From Paralichthys olivaceus (Eukaryota > Chordata > Actinopteri > Pleuronectiformes > Paralichthyidae): 64,000 bases of DNA. The position numbers and the translations under genes are program-made. The notes beneath the pieces are model-generated. The model saw only the letters and a program-made list of their open reading frames with translations. It had not been told where the DNA came from and did no database searches. The stretch is taken from assembly GCF_024713975.1 (NCBI RefSeq), contig NC_091093.1, forward strand, positions 26,974,501 to 27,038,500, given 5' to 3'. Positions 54,066 through 64,000 of the stretch are shown one piece after another (positions within the stretch are counted from its first letter, which is position 1; every line of letters starts with the position of its first letter).

Positions 54066-54998
54066 TCCTCCATCGCCACAGTCCACCGGTGACACTGGAG
54101 TGAAAGCATCCTCCCAAAATAACCTGTGACAGAGCGGAGGCCTCTGACCCTTCGTCACGGCCCCAGAGACGCCTGAATGTCACAGACGTTTGTTCCTGGG
54201 TCCACACACACAGGAAACCGTGACAGCTGCACACATGGAGGCATCGATGCAGGATTATCAACATAAACGACGGGAACTCAAAGCATGTAAATGACAACTG
54301 CAGACGCACCAGTGACGTGGTGCTGCTCGGGACACACCGGGAAACCAAACAGCTGGGTGGACAGACGGAGAATGCAGAGAATTTATTGAGATGTTTGGTC
54401 TGAAGGTAGCTACAATGAAGAGGTTGTGTTTTTTGACTTTATAAAATGTATTTATCATCTGTATTGAGGTGATTTTTAAACCTCTGGAGTCTATACGTGA
54501 TGTGTCTTCCGTGTTTTTGGTTCCAATATGTTGAAAAATTCAATTTCTGGTCCGATAGATGATGTTGTGCTAAAACAAAAGATGCCAAACATCAGCAAGG
54601 TGAAACTGTATTTAATGTGGATTTTAAAACTGGCCGAGGACTCTAAAGGGTTCAGACATGTTCGAGTTAAATCATAGAAATGGTTAATTTGCAGTTAAAC
54701 GATGGACACAACTGAATTCAGATGTCTGATCCAGGAAGCAGATTTCTGATTTATTCAAAGAGGAAGAATGAGGTGAAAGAAAATGAGAAATCGTTTTAAT
54801 TATAACGGAGAATTGAGGAGCTAACAAATTTAAAAATGAAGTTTAATGAGGAAGAAGGCAAATATATATGAATCAAACTAGATTGAACTAAAATAATTCA
54901 ATCAAGCTCAATGGACATGCAGCATATGGAGATATTCCTCTGGAGAAGAAAAGAAAAAACAGACATGACGTGCTGTTCTTAGAAAAAACAGATTAAAA
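54066..54998. other. Intergenic region between the csrp3 promoter and the e2f8 3' end
   Basis: It contains the csrp3 upstream region with two CAGCTG E-boxes. A block at about 54540-54660 could be a conserved element. No gene seen. Confidence 0.55.
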
Positions 54999-55004
54999 TT
55001 TATT
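54999..55004 (-). terminator. Polyadenylation signal AATAAA of e2f8
   Basis: TTTATT on the plus strand at 54999-55004. An alternative, closer signal is at 55455-55460. The 3' UTR is therefore about 0.2 to 0.65 kb. Confidence 0.5.
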
Positions 55005-55633
55005 TAGCATTTTACATTTCGCAGGACATCAAAAACAATTTGTCATTTGCTTATAAATTAAACTCATCAAAACTTTTGATTAGTCTCAAGTATTCACATA
55101 TTCTTGACAATTCCATTTTTTAAAAAGGGGGCGACAGTTAACATGTACATATGTGCAAAAGTAAATTCATCTTATTAAAATTATCAGTCAACAATGTTTC
55201 CAATCAAACTCGTCTCTTCAGTTCAAAACATCCGTCCGAGCTGCGTGTGGCGCTATTTATAGATTTTACTTTTACTACTCGTGGTAATTAGAAGAAAAAG
55301 ATTTGATACAACAAAAATAAACAAAAATTATAATTCTGTTCCTTTAGTTTATGTAAATTTCACCCTGGCATCACAATGACAACAGTGTTGCCGGTGAAGT
55401 TGGTTTGAAATCTCCGTTCCGTGTGTCCACTGGGCCACAGTCCCAGTCTGGCAGTTTATTTTTAGAACCGACTGGGATGAGAACCGACGCTGTTGTGAAA
55501 TACTCCGAGGTAATGAATACTGTAACATGCTAAACAGACCAAATGAAACAAAAAACACCAACCCGAGCAACTGACCACCACACAGACGCAGCACTCACAC
55601 ACATAATCAACACAGACACCAGAGGGTTTCCCT

Positions 55634-58600
55634 TCACGACTCCTCGGAGGCCACGTCCAGCTTCCTCTGAGGGATGTAAACTGTTTGGGAGGCCGCGTGT
55701 CCGCCCGTGGTTACCATGGCGGCCAGAGGCGACAGGGGGCCGGGCGTGTGGAAGAAGCTGTGCTGGGGGAGCACGGTCCCTTTGGGGGTGGTCATCAGAG
55801 GCTGGACAACGGACAGAGTTCAGTTAGTGAGACGGATCATGTTTCACAGAACGAAGAGCAGTTTCTGCGTCTTTACAAAATCTACAAACCTAAAGATTTT
55901 ATCGGAACATTGTTTTTGTATTTAATTGTCAGTACCAGTGATAAGATCAAATGGATGTTATTGAGTTTTTGTGAGAATCAAAGTCTGTGATGTATTAACA
56001 TCTTAATTTGTTAATCAGCAGGTCCAGAGTCAGGTTGTGTTTGTGTGTGTGTGTGTGTTTTTGTATTTTCACCTGTTGTACACTGATCAGCGTCACTGGG
56101 TGTGCAGGAACAGACTGGTGAACAGGCACAGGGGACACGGGTTTGATGAAGACCATGCCTCTCTGCTGCAGAGACAGCGGGGCCGGCAGTGGGCTGGACA
56201 GGGTGTTGGTGCGCTCTGGGGTCTGAGGGGTAGCGAAGGCGTTTCCTGGGCTGGAGATCAGGCCCAGGTTCTGCAGGGTGAAGTTGAGGATGGCCGGACT
56301 GGGGTTGTGGAGGTGGTGAGCCTGCTGCGAGGGGCGCGGAGAGTCTGCAGCAGTGGGTCTGTGGAGGCGAAGGCTGGTGGGTGTGATCTCCTGGGCCAGG
56401 GCAGGTCTGGAGCCTGTCGACGAGGAAATAATAAAACTGTCTGATCTCCTCTCATGATCTATGATACGTATTAGTCCATTCATCAAGTAGAAGATAAATT
56501 AGCTGTTCAAGACTTTTAAAAACAGACTCTGGTCTCTGGTATATTTCTGTAAATGTAATATTTTTGATATTCTACCATTGATCAAACAAATCGATTATTG
56601 ATTATCTGATTATCATCAGCTGAAAAGTGATTAATTTAAATAGTTAAATCCCAGTACAGTGTAGTGAAACATTAGCAAACGTCACATTCTCTGTGGTCTT
56701 TACCTGCGGTTGGTGTTTGGTAAATGTACGTGGGGGTTGAGGTCTTGTTGCTTTCTCCGCCTGAAGCTTTATTTTCCCTGTAGCTGATGAGGGACTGCTG
56801 GGAGATTGGGATCAGGTATCCGGCCGGTACTAAAGTCTGGACGGGCAGAAAAATAAATGTCACGTATGCAGCTAAAAAAACAAGAAACTTTCAAAATCCT
56901 TCCTTGAAAAACAGGAAGCACAGAAAGCGTTGCTCATTATTTACCTCTGTGTGGAGTTGTCCGGGTGTGAGGGGCACAGCTCTGACCGGAGTCAATCCCG
57001 CCTCACTGTCAGAGTTGACAGTCTTGTCCTCTGTGTCCAGGAGAGTCTCCAAACTCTGTTCTAGCGTCTGATTGGCCACAGCACCAGTGGGGGTGTTGAC
57101 AAACTCAGGGTCCAGGTGGAGGACGCGGGGCGAGGGCCGGCTGGAGAGCTGGTCGCCACGACGGGCTTTCAGACGGGCCTGCAGGATCTCACACAGCTTC
57201 GGAGAGGTGTCCTACAGGGGGCAGAATTCAGGGGGTGATTTTGTTGGACGTAAATGTCCCAGAATGCATTTTGTGTTGCCCTGTTGCTGTGTCATACATT
57301 GTGTAAATTTGTCATTTAAAAGTTAACATAGCAAAAAGGCTGTGGGCATTTTCTCACCTTAAAGTTTGGGTCGGTCCTCTTGACTTTGGACGGGCTGCTC
57401 TCCAAAGCTGGATCTGGATGCAGCCGTTTGAGCGCCACGGGGCTGGAGTCTGATGCCATGCTGGCAGGCGGCGCATGTGGGCTCTGTCCGCTTTTTTCCT
57501 CAAAGGTCATGGAGCGCACGGCGAGGCTGGTCGGCTGCGGCCTGGCCAGAGGGTTTGACCTGAGGGAAGACGGTTGGAGATACACAGCGTAGGGCCCGCT
57601 CCCCCGCTGCTGAGGAAACAGGACCGGGATCAGGGGCGAGCACTGTGTGGGGATGTAGGAGAAGGAGCCTGCGGACTGTAATGCCAGTGGGTGATGGGGG
57701 GTTAGGTGGACTGTAGTGTTGACTCCAGGCTCCTGGGTTGACGTTTGTAACTGTGCTTGAGGCGGTTCCATTGAATGAGACGAGGCTGGCTCGAGCCTCG
57801 CGGCGGCTGCGTCTGCCTGAGCAGCAGCAGGTTTGAGGTTTTTACCTCCAGACCTGGAACAGAAGCAAAACTCATTCAACAATCCAGAGGATTTCACTTC
57901 CTTTAACATGGTGAGATCGAGCATTGGCACCGGGTTGGTAGTTTAGATTCCAAACAGATAACTGCTCCAAATTCGATTGGAAGGACTCAACCTGGAAAAA
58001 ATCGAATAAGGGACCAAACTTACACAGACTCCTGGTCGAGCTGGATCTTACAGATCGCAGCAAGTTGGGCCATTTTGTTCGGGATGTCTGTGTTTGATGA
58101 ATCACCTTAAGACAAGAGCAGATACATGTGTCATCACACCATTACCAAACACAGAAAACCTGCAGAAACATCTGAACTCTACTCACTGGTCTTGACGGGA
58201 CTGGTGGGGGCCGAGTTGATCTTGCGTCGGTCGTCCTGGATGCTCTTTACCAGCTTTATGAGGGAGGGGTGCCGGGTGAAACTGCGTTTAGCCCCGGGTG
58301 ACGAAAAGAGTTTTTTGGCACAGTTGTCCACAGACGCACGTGATTCCAGAACATTTTTCTTCTTGGCTGGACATTCAGTCGCAGAGCTCTCCAAGTCTGA
58401 AACAAGAGTTTAGAGTTTGTTGCCTATAGAATATGTGTTTACATACCACAACATACTTTAAATGTGGAGCCATAATTAAAAAATAGCAAATAAGAACCGA
58501 GGTCTTGCGATACCTTTGACTTGTGGGAATTCTACGGGGCCGACCCATTCGAAGGCAGGTTTCCTCCCCCGCTCTTCTGTCACGTGGACCTTCTCGATGA

Positions 58601-60235
58601 GCTTCAGGCTACGCAGCACATTAGCTATATCATAGAGCCGCCGCACTTTGGCTGCAAACACATAAGCAAACAGTGAAATTATTTATGGTCACGCAGAGAC
58701 AGAGAGTAATAAACCCTTTATCCGTCAGACTCTGTGCTCACTCTTGAACTTGTTCTTGTCTTGATCTGCGCCTTGGTCCTCTCCGATCAGGATCTTCGCA
58801 GCCACGTCCAGACTGACCACACGAGGATAAGACACCAGGAAGAGCATGACAAACTTCTGGCTCATCACCCGCAGAGATTTGTCCTTCCGGCTGTTGACAG
58901 AGGCTGGACGGGACAAACAGCGAGTCAGGAAGAGGACATTTTGTATAAATATGAATCACTCTAATAGCAGGTTCTTGTCATTTTCTCTCGGATGTTTAAT
59001 TCTAAGACAAACGTTGTGTGTGTGGTGTATCCACAGTTTCAGAAACATTCGAAGAGGTCTGGAGAGTTTGTGGTGGTTAGAGCTGATAATGGTGTCAGGG
59101 TGATGTAAACATGATCACGTGATCTCCGCAGCAGAGTTAATATGTCACTTCCTGTCTCTGTCTGCTGCACACAGGGGTTTGATGCTGTTGTGAACGCGTC
59201 TTTGCAGAAAACCTGCTGTGTTGTGCATTTGTGAAGGGAAAACTCTGGGAAAACTCCAAATCCAATTTTCCAAACTTTAAGACAATTAAGAAATGATGAA
59301 GACTCTCCAGCTTCTCACCTGCTTTGAACTCTACTCCCGGAAGCTCCACGAAGAAGAGCTCCTTCTGTCCCTGCTCGGTGCTCTCCAACTCCACCACCTC
59401 CTCGTTCTCCTTCTCTTCCAGGAGACGCTGCCGGATCTGCTGCATCTGCTGACCGTACTGCTGCTCCTCGCCCACCCGCTTCAGAATGGCCAGGGTCTGA
59501 GCCAGCTTGGAGCGGCCGTGCCACGTGTAGCGGTTCTTGGCCGAGCGGCTCACCATGTGCAGGCTCTCCAACACGTTCATGATGTCGTAGATGCGCCGGC
59601 GCTCCACATCTGTACAGACAAAAAAGGGGAAAAGACGCTGAAGCAACTCTCAGAACAAAGTAGCACAACATAAGTTACTGGTGAAAAAGAAAGGATGACA
59701 ACGACAGAGAGGACGTACTGAGCTCAGTGGCCACGTCGTCCAGACAGATGTCATTGTTGAGGGCGGGGTTTGGGTAATTTGGGTAGCGGGCGAGGAACTT
59801 GTGACAAAGCAAACCCAAACTCTTTTCTTTTCTGCTGATCATTCTCTCAGACTCTTCTGCGTTTTCAGCGTCCTAAAAAAAATAACACAAACAAGAGCAG
59901 GAAATATATAATTTAACAGCTTGACTCAACAGAGAGAATCTGTCATGTGTTAATGCTCGGAGTTGTTTTAATACCTGTGCAGAGTCGAGACCTTCCCGTC
60001 CCTCAGGGTCCATGCACAGCTCCTTCTCCCGGTTCCTGATGTCAGGACTAGCAGCACTGATGAGCATTTTAAGGTTGGAGGTCGGTGTCCAGGGGTCAAC
60101 AGAACCTCCCTCTCTTCCTTTTTTAGGCGTAGCGAGGGGACCCATGGTTCGCTGGTTCTCCTCCGACACTGCACACGTGTCAAATGATCTCTTTGAGGTA
60201 TTTACAGGAACCTGAGGTTTTATAAGGTCATCACT
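55634..60235 (-). CDS. e2f8: Atypical E2F transcription factor E2F8
   Basis: Twelve coding exons on the minus strand: 60235-59975, 59872-59719, 59609-59319, 58903-58742, 58651-58514, 58396-58187, 58105-58024, 57853-57358, 57211-56945, 56836-56704, 56413-56073, 55801-55634 (TGA). Phases agree. From the first in-frame ATG (60145, good Kozak context ACCATGG) the protein has 870 residues (human 867). The frame is open 30 codons further up to the exon's acceptor, and this part resembles the human N-terminus, so an upstream start exon may be missing. DNA-binding domain 1 is at about 75-143 ([18 protein letters not shown]) and domain 2 at about 213-297 ([21 protein letters not shown]). No dimerisation or Rb-binding region is evident, as known for E2F7/8. 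It represses cell-cycle genes and supports endocycles. The position beside csrp3 favours E2F8 over E2F7. Confidence 0.94.
58514..58903 (-). other. e2f8: e2f8 exons for the second DNA-binding domain
   Basis: Exon 58903-58742 carries [19 protein letters not shown] and the [14 protein letters not shown] helix. Exon 58651-58514 carries [20 protein letters not shown] and the conserved [14 protein letters not shown]. Both are intact, so the two-domain, DP-independent architecture is complete. Confidence 0.9.
59319..59872 (-). other. e2f8: e2f8 exons for the first winged-helix DNA-binding domain
   Basis: Exon 59872-59719 carries [20 protein letters not shown] and the LDDVATEL helix. Exon 59609-59319 carries [16 protein letters not shown] and NRYTWHG. 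The RRxYDI motif that contacts TTTSSCGC DNA is intact. A Glu/Gln-rich linker (about 150-195) follows. Confidence 0.9.
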
Positions 60236-61078
60236 CTGGTCAGGAGAAAGAAATCAAAAACAAGGAATGAATGAGTGAGATATGATTTAAATCATTCCAA
60301 CGTGGTTGTTTTTCCACTTTGATTCCTCTGCACTTTCTGACCTTTAAACACAATTTTAGATTAGATTTCGAAATGTATTGCTGTATTTGACATTTTCCAA
60401 TGTTTTAGCTAGGCATTAATGTAGAGATACATTCAGCTAAAGGTTGGGACATAATTTGATGAATTATTATCTTTAATAATCAAGTGATTCCAGTGTATGA
60501 AATATTCTAATTGTGAAAATAAACATTTTAGTTTTTCAATGACAGTCTAACCTTATAAAGTGCCTTATAATAAGCTGCTATAACTTTACTGAACCCTTTA
60601 AAACTCATACAGAAAGGAATGGAATAGATTTTAATTACTACCTATGACAATTACTCTCTAATAATCTTTTTTCAGTGAATAAAATAATAATAACTTAGTT
60701 TAAATATAAACTTTCATATTAGATGTTATTAAAGTGCTTCACAAAGAGGATAAATAAAAGCATCAATCATGTATAATGGGACTGTACACTAGGGAATAAA
60801 ATAAATATCATTATTAACGAGTAAGACAATTACTATCTAATAATCAATATATTTCCAGTGAATATAATCTCACAACAATAATAATATCTTTACACCAGCT
60901 TATATTGACTTTACAAACTTAAGAACAAACTCATCGATATCACAATAATGATAATAACTTAGTTTACACTAACTAACGTGAGCTCCACTCTACAGACGTT
61001 AAAACAAACTCAACTGGGTTTTGTTTTTTTAATTGAAACGAGACTTTAAGTGAATAAACATGATTATTTCAGTTTTAC
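60236..61078 (-). other. e2f8: First intron of e2f8
   Basis: Lies between the acceptor at 60236-60237 (CCAG then AGTGATG) and a donor-like site (GCG then GTAAAA) at 61077-61078. AT-rich with simple AATAAT stretches. A short coding first exon may hide here, but none could be supported. Confidence 0.5.
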
Positions 61079-61410
61079 CGCTTTCACGACGCAACGTGTT
61101 CGTCTGTTATCAACTTCTTCGCGGCAGCGCGACGACGTCGAGCGAGATAAAAGCGAGTGATTGAACGATCTTCCTGCTGTGGAGGGTAAACGACGAGAGA
61201 TAAATAAAATAAAACCAGTTTAAATCTCACTCGTACGTCTCATCCGTGTTTGGCGGTAACTGACGTGCCATCCGTCGAATCCCCGCAGCGGTCCCGCCCT
61301 TTTTCTGTTAAAGGCGGCCAATGGGAGCTCGGCAAGAGGCGGCGTACCGGAAGTGAAGGCTGTCCCGCGCAGGTGAAGTGTTTTTGAAAAATCCTTGGCG
61401 CGGAACGTGT
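61079..61410 (-). promoter_or_regulatory. e2f8: CpG-rich promoter and 5' UTR of e2f8
   Basis: High CpG density. On the plus strand it has TTTGGCGG (61249-61256), TCCCGCCC (61292-61299), CCAAT (61318-61322) and TTGGCGCGG (61395-61403). E2F-type sites with a CCAAT box fit known E2F1-driven, G1/S-induced control of E2F7/8. The 5' UTR exon likely ends at 61079 with a GTAAAA donor. The start site is not fixed. Confidence 0.6.
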
Positions 61411-63620
61411 GTACGGGAAACACCGGCGGATCCGCTTTAAACCTTTTAACGCGTCAATGTCTGGTTTGACGTTAACGTGACGGCGAAAGGGACAAAGTTG
61501 GAGAAGTGCGTCGGTTTGACGGGAATGGTTCGGGTTCGTGTTTGTGGTCGCGGAGCCGGAGACGAGCGCCCGACGTCCGGTTTGGTTCAGAGGGGAAAAC
61601 ACGTTAAATCAGAAGAAAAGAAAGAAAAAAAAAACCGGACGATCCGGTTACTTCACAAACAGACACAGTTTAATTCGACAGATTCAAAAACGCGACGGAG
61701 AATTACGTTAAGCTTACGCAGCCTGTGCGTGAATCCAGCAGTCGGTAACCACAGCGACACCAAAAACCACAGATTCAACCGAGCCAAACTTTCTTTTATT
61801 TCTCGAAAGCCAAGAAACGACGCTCAGATGTTTCCAGACTTACCTTCAATCCACGGAACGATCATGTGCTCAGAAGAATCCTCTCATCGTCTCAGTTTGT
61901 GCGTCACAGTGTCCAGATGTGAGCTTTAAAACACGAGATCTCAAACTTCTGGGTTTTTAGAAATAAGCGCAGAACTCCAACGTGAAACAGTGAAATGTGT
62001 TCGAGGCTCTGAGCTTTCTGTGTTTTCATCCCAGTGTTGGTCAAACTTTTACAGCCGAGGAGAAAAGTTCAGTCCCGTGTGTGTGTGTGTGTGTGTGTGT
62101 CCAGCAGCGTTTGGCCCCGCCCAGTGTATACATGCTGCCAACGTCACCAAACACCAGCCCCTGCACTTCCGCCATGTCCTCCTCCTCCTCCTCCTCCTCC
62201 TCCTCCTCCTCCTCCTCCTCCTCCTCCTCCTCCTCCTCCTCCTCCTCCTCCTCCTCCTCCTCCTCCTCCTCCTCCTCCTCCTCCTCCTCCTCCTCCATGT
62301 TTGTAGTCCAGAGTCAGTGAGGCAATTATATTTACAATAGATTGCGCATGCACTTTGTTAATTGTTTTGAGAAAGGGCTTCACTGTGGCGTGTGTCTAAA
62401 TTAATTTGATTATTTGTCATCATCAGATTTTTATATTATATTTGCTGTGCATTGCAACCAGATGTTTTAATGTATCGAACTTCATTTACTTGCTATGACC
62501 TTTTTTTCAAAGTACTCTAAGGATTTATAGGAAATGTGAAGACGATTCAGGCCTGTTGGATTTTTACAAGCCTCTGTGTCTATTTGCAGTAAAACAGAGT
62601 GAAACATGCTCTGCGCTCTTTTAGCAGCAGTGGAAAACGTGCCTGGAAACAAATATGTGGCTGTTTGGTTTAAAACAGCTGTGAATCGTGCATCACATTC
62701 ACGTGCACAGATGCACAAGGTAACCACACGACAGTAAATAACCGAATTAACATAGTTGTTTGATGGAAGCATTCGCACGGTTTGCAGTAAACTTAGGTTT
62801 ACGTGATTTAATTAACAGGCAAAGATGTTTGGCTGCCCACAGGAAACATTTTAGCAACTGTCCAGGTAATATGATCATTTACCTCACGGTCCCTAAAAGC
62901 CCCTGGTTATCAGAACGTCACTGGACTTTGGTAACTTGATGAATTGGGAATTTGCACCTCTGAAATATCAAACAAGTCAGGTCTTGCATTATTAATTATA
63001 TTTTGTCCTGCTCTGTAGATGGAGCCTGTGTCAAAATCTAGCTTGGTGCCGGGGCCATGTAGACTGAGCTATTATTCCAGTACAGAAAAGGTTTCTGGGT
63101 AAATAATGTAGCTGCCGTGTACAAATAGCCTTTTGTGTTTACCGGTGACAGGGCACATAAATAATTCACAGGGAGCTGTCGGTGTGTGAGGTGGAGGTGC
63201 AGCAGCTAATGTTTACCCTAAACCCCCCTGATCTGCTCAAGCTGCCCACAGTGTCGTAAATTCAGGCCCAGTCTCATTTTTAAATGTCGACTACTGAGTT
63301 GCGGAGAAAGACTGTTTCCAATAGACCACAGCGCATGACTTCATTATTGCACTTGTCATTTAAATAAATCAGACCATGTTCTTGCATGTGAATAAAGTCC
63401 AGTTAAATACGTGGCCCATTCCTGTTTGGGATTACAAGACACCCATGATTTTGAAAAACATGCATCACACCATCTTCTGGTAAAATAAAAACAAGGAAGA
63501 AAAAGAGAAAACGTATTACATGCAGAACTATAACAAGTCAAAATGTCTCTTGTTGCAGGTTTTCCTCAAGAAAACATGCGTAACATATTTTATCCAAGTA
63601 GTCGCTGACGTGTCTCTGTC
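61411..63620. other. Region upstream of e2f8 without a supported gene
   Basis: 61.4-61.6 kb continues the CpG-rich promoter flank. A 150-codon open frame there is not protein-like and is not supported. After the (TCC)n tract, 62860-63330 is of balanced composition with possible conserved character. No exon was recognised. Confidence 0.5.
62177..62296. repeat. (TCC)40 / (GGA)40 trinucleotide tract
   Basis: About 120 bases of pure TCC on the plus strand (GGA on the minus). It opens poly-Ser, poly-Pro, poly-Leu, poly-Glu and poly-Gly frames that are artefacts. It lies about 0.8-0.9 kb upstream of the e2f8 promoter. Confidence 0.97.
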
Positions 63621-63639
63621 TTGACGCTAGGTGGCGCTA
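63621..63639 (+). promoter_or_regulatory. CTCF-like motif
   Basis: TTGACGCTAGGTGGCGCTA keeps the AGGxGGCGCTA core and agrees with about 14 of 19 positions of the vertebrate CTCF consensus as I recall it. Confidence 0.4.
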
Positions 63640-63737
63640 CAGCCCTCCTCACTGGTACATCACCATGGAAACCGACGGGGACCTTCAAGGATGTTGGGAG
63701 AAAACACTTTCGAGCTCGAAGCATCCAGTGACGTAAT

Positions 63738-63861
63738 GTTACCGGTGTGAGAACGAGGACCCTGATGCTGCCTTCACGTACTGCTCGTCAATTTGACCTA
63801 GCCTCTCCAACTGGGTGAGTACAGCACCTTGCAGGGCTTTGATGAGTTTGTCTGCACATGA
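63738..63861 (-). CDS. Possible terminal exon of an unrecognised minus-strand gene
   Basis: After a good acceptor (TTTCTTCATGTGCAG, ending at 63862) the minus strand reads about 40 codons, including KLIKALQGAVLTQLERLGQI, then a TAA. The segment looks like an amphipathic helix or coiled coil, with Leu/Ile/Val spaced as in heptads. A possible 28 nt preceding exon lies near 63950-63977 with a GTGAGT donor. I do not recognise the protein. Against it, an open frame of this length is common by chance, and the plus strand has a strong GTGAGTAC donor inside the same segment. Confidence 0.3.
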
Positions 63862-64000
63862 AGAAACAATGAGTAACAGTGGTGAATATGTCTGAGAATA
63901 CTGAACATTAATACTTTTTTCGATGGAGAAAAATGTCCCTCACTCACAAAGTTTTTCAAAGTGATGACACAAATTCTGTTTTAATCAAAACATTACCAAA

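Noticed and set aside
57316-57600. Plus-strand open frames across the e2f8 exons
   Set aside because: They are antisense shadows of the GC-rich e2f8 coding exons.
60540-60620. Possible e2f8 start exon (ATGAGTTTTAAAGG onward, ending in a GTTAGA donor)
   Set aside because: The frame is compatible, but the residues do not resemble E2F8 N-termini and the donor is poor. The sequence is AT-rich and repeat-like.
61477-61929. 150-codon plus-strand frame divergent from e2f8
   Set aside because: It lies in CpG-rich promoter flank where stops are rare. The composition is basic and low complexity, with no known family.
61990-62383. Overlapping open frames with poly-Ser, poly-Pro, poly-Leu, poly-Glu and poly-Gly
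   Set aside because: All come from the (TCC)n tract on both strands, with no splice or protein support.

Overview
The window is vertebrate nuclear DNA, almost certainly from a ray-finned (teleost) fish. Genes are split into short exons by compact introns with GT-AG splice sites. CA/GT microsatellites are very frequent, and several repeats look like teleost SINE and MITE families. The encoded proteins match vertebrate families. There is no bacterial, phage or CRISPR content. The species cannot be named from the sequence alone.

Layout: (1) 1-15.3 kb holds the 3' end of a metallophosphoesterase gene on the + strand (mpped2 or a close paralogue). About 11 kb of intron precede three final coding exons at 11130-13429, followed by a long 3' UTR. 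(2) 15.3-39.2 kb is a roughly 24 kb gene desert with microsatellites, a 1 kb TATC/ATCC satellite, repeat copies and possible regulatory islands. (3) 39.3-49.2 kb is a complete 17-exon zdhhc13 gene (+), an ankyrin-repeat DHHC-type protein whose active-site motif reads DHHS. (4) 50.8-54.1 kb is complete csrp3 (muscle LIM protein, -), with a TATA box and a candidate non-coding first exon. (5) 55.0-61.3 kb is e2f8 (-), an atypical E2F with two DNA-binding domains and a CpG-rich promoter with E2F-like sites. Its extreme N-terminus is unresolved. (6) 61.5-64 kb has a 120 bp (TCC)n tract and, at the right edge, a possible terminal exon of an unrecognised minus-strand gene.

The order and orientation zdhhc13(+), csrp3(-), e2f8(-) match what I recall of human 11p15.1, which supports the assignments. 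The genes share no pathway: protein palmitoylation or Golgi scaffolding (zdhhc13), sarcomere and mechanosensing (csrp3), cell-cycle repression (e2f8) and nucleotide phosphodiesterase activity (mpped2). They form a conserved neighbourhood, not an operon. I found no wholly new system. The most notable points are the Cys-to-Ser change at the palmitoyltransferase active site, an intronic 38 nt hairpin with a nearby inverted copy, a recent 150 bp duplication, and regulatory-looking palindromes. Exon boundaries were set by hand from reading frame, splice consensus and remembered orthologue sequences; all phases agree in the four genes.
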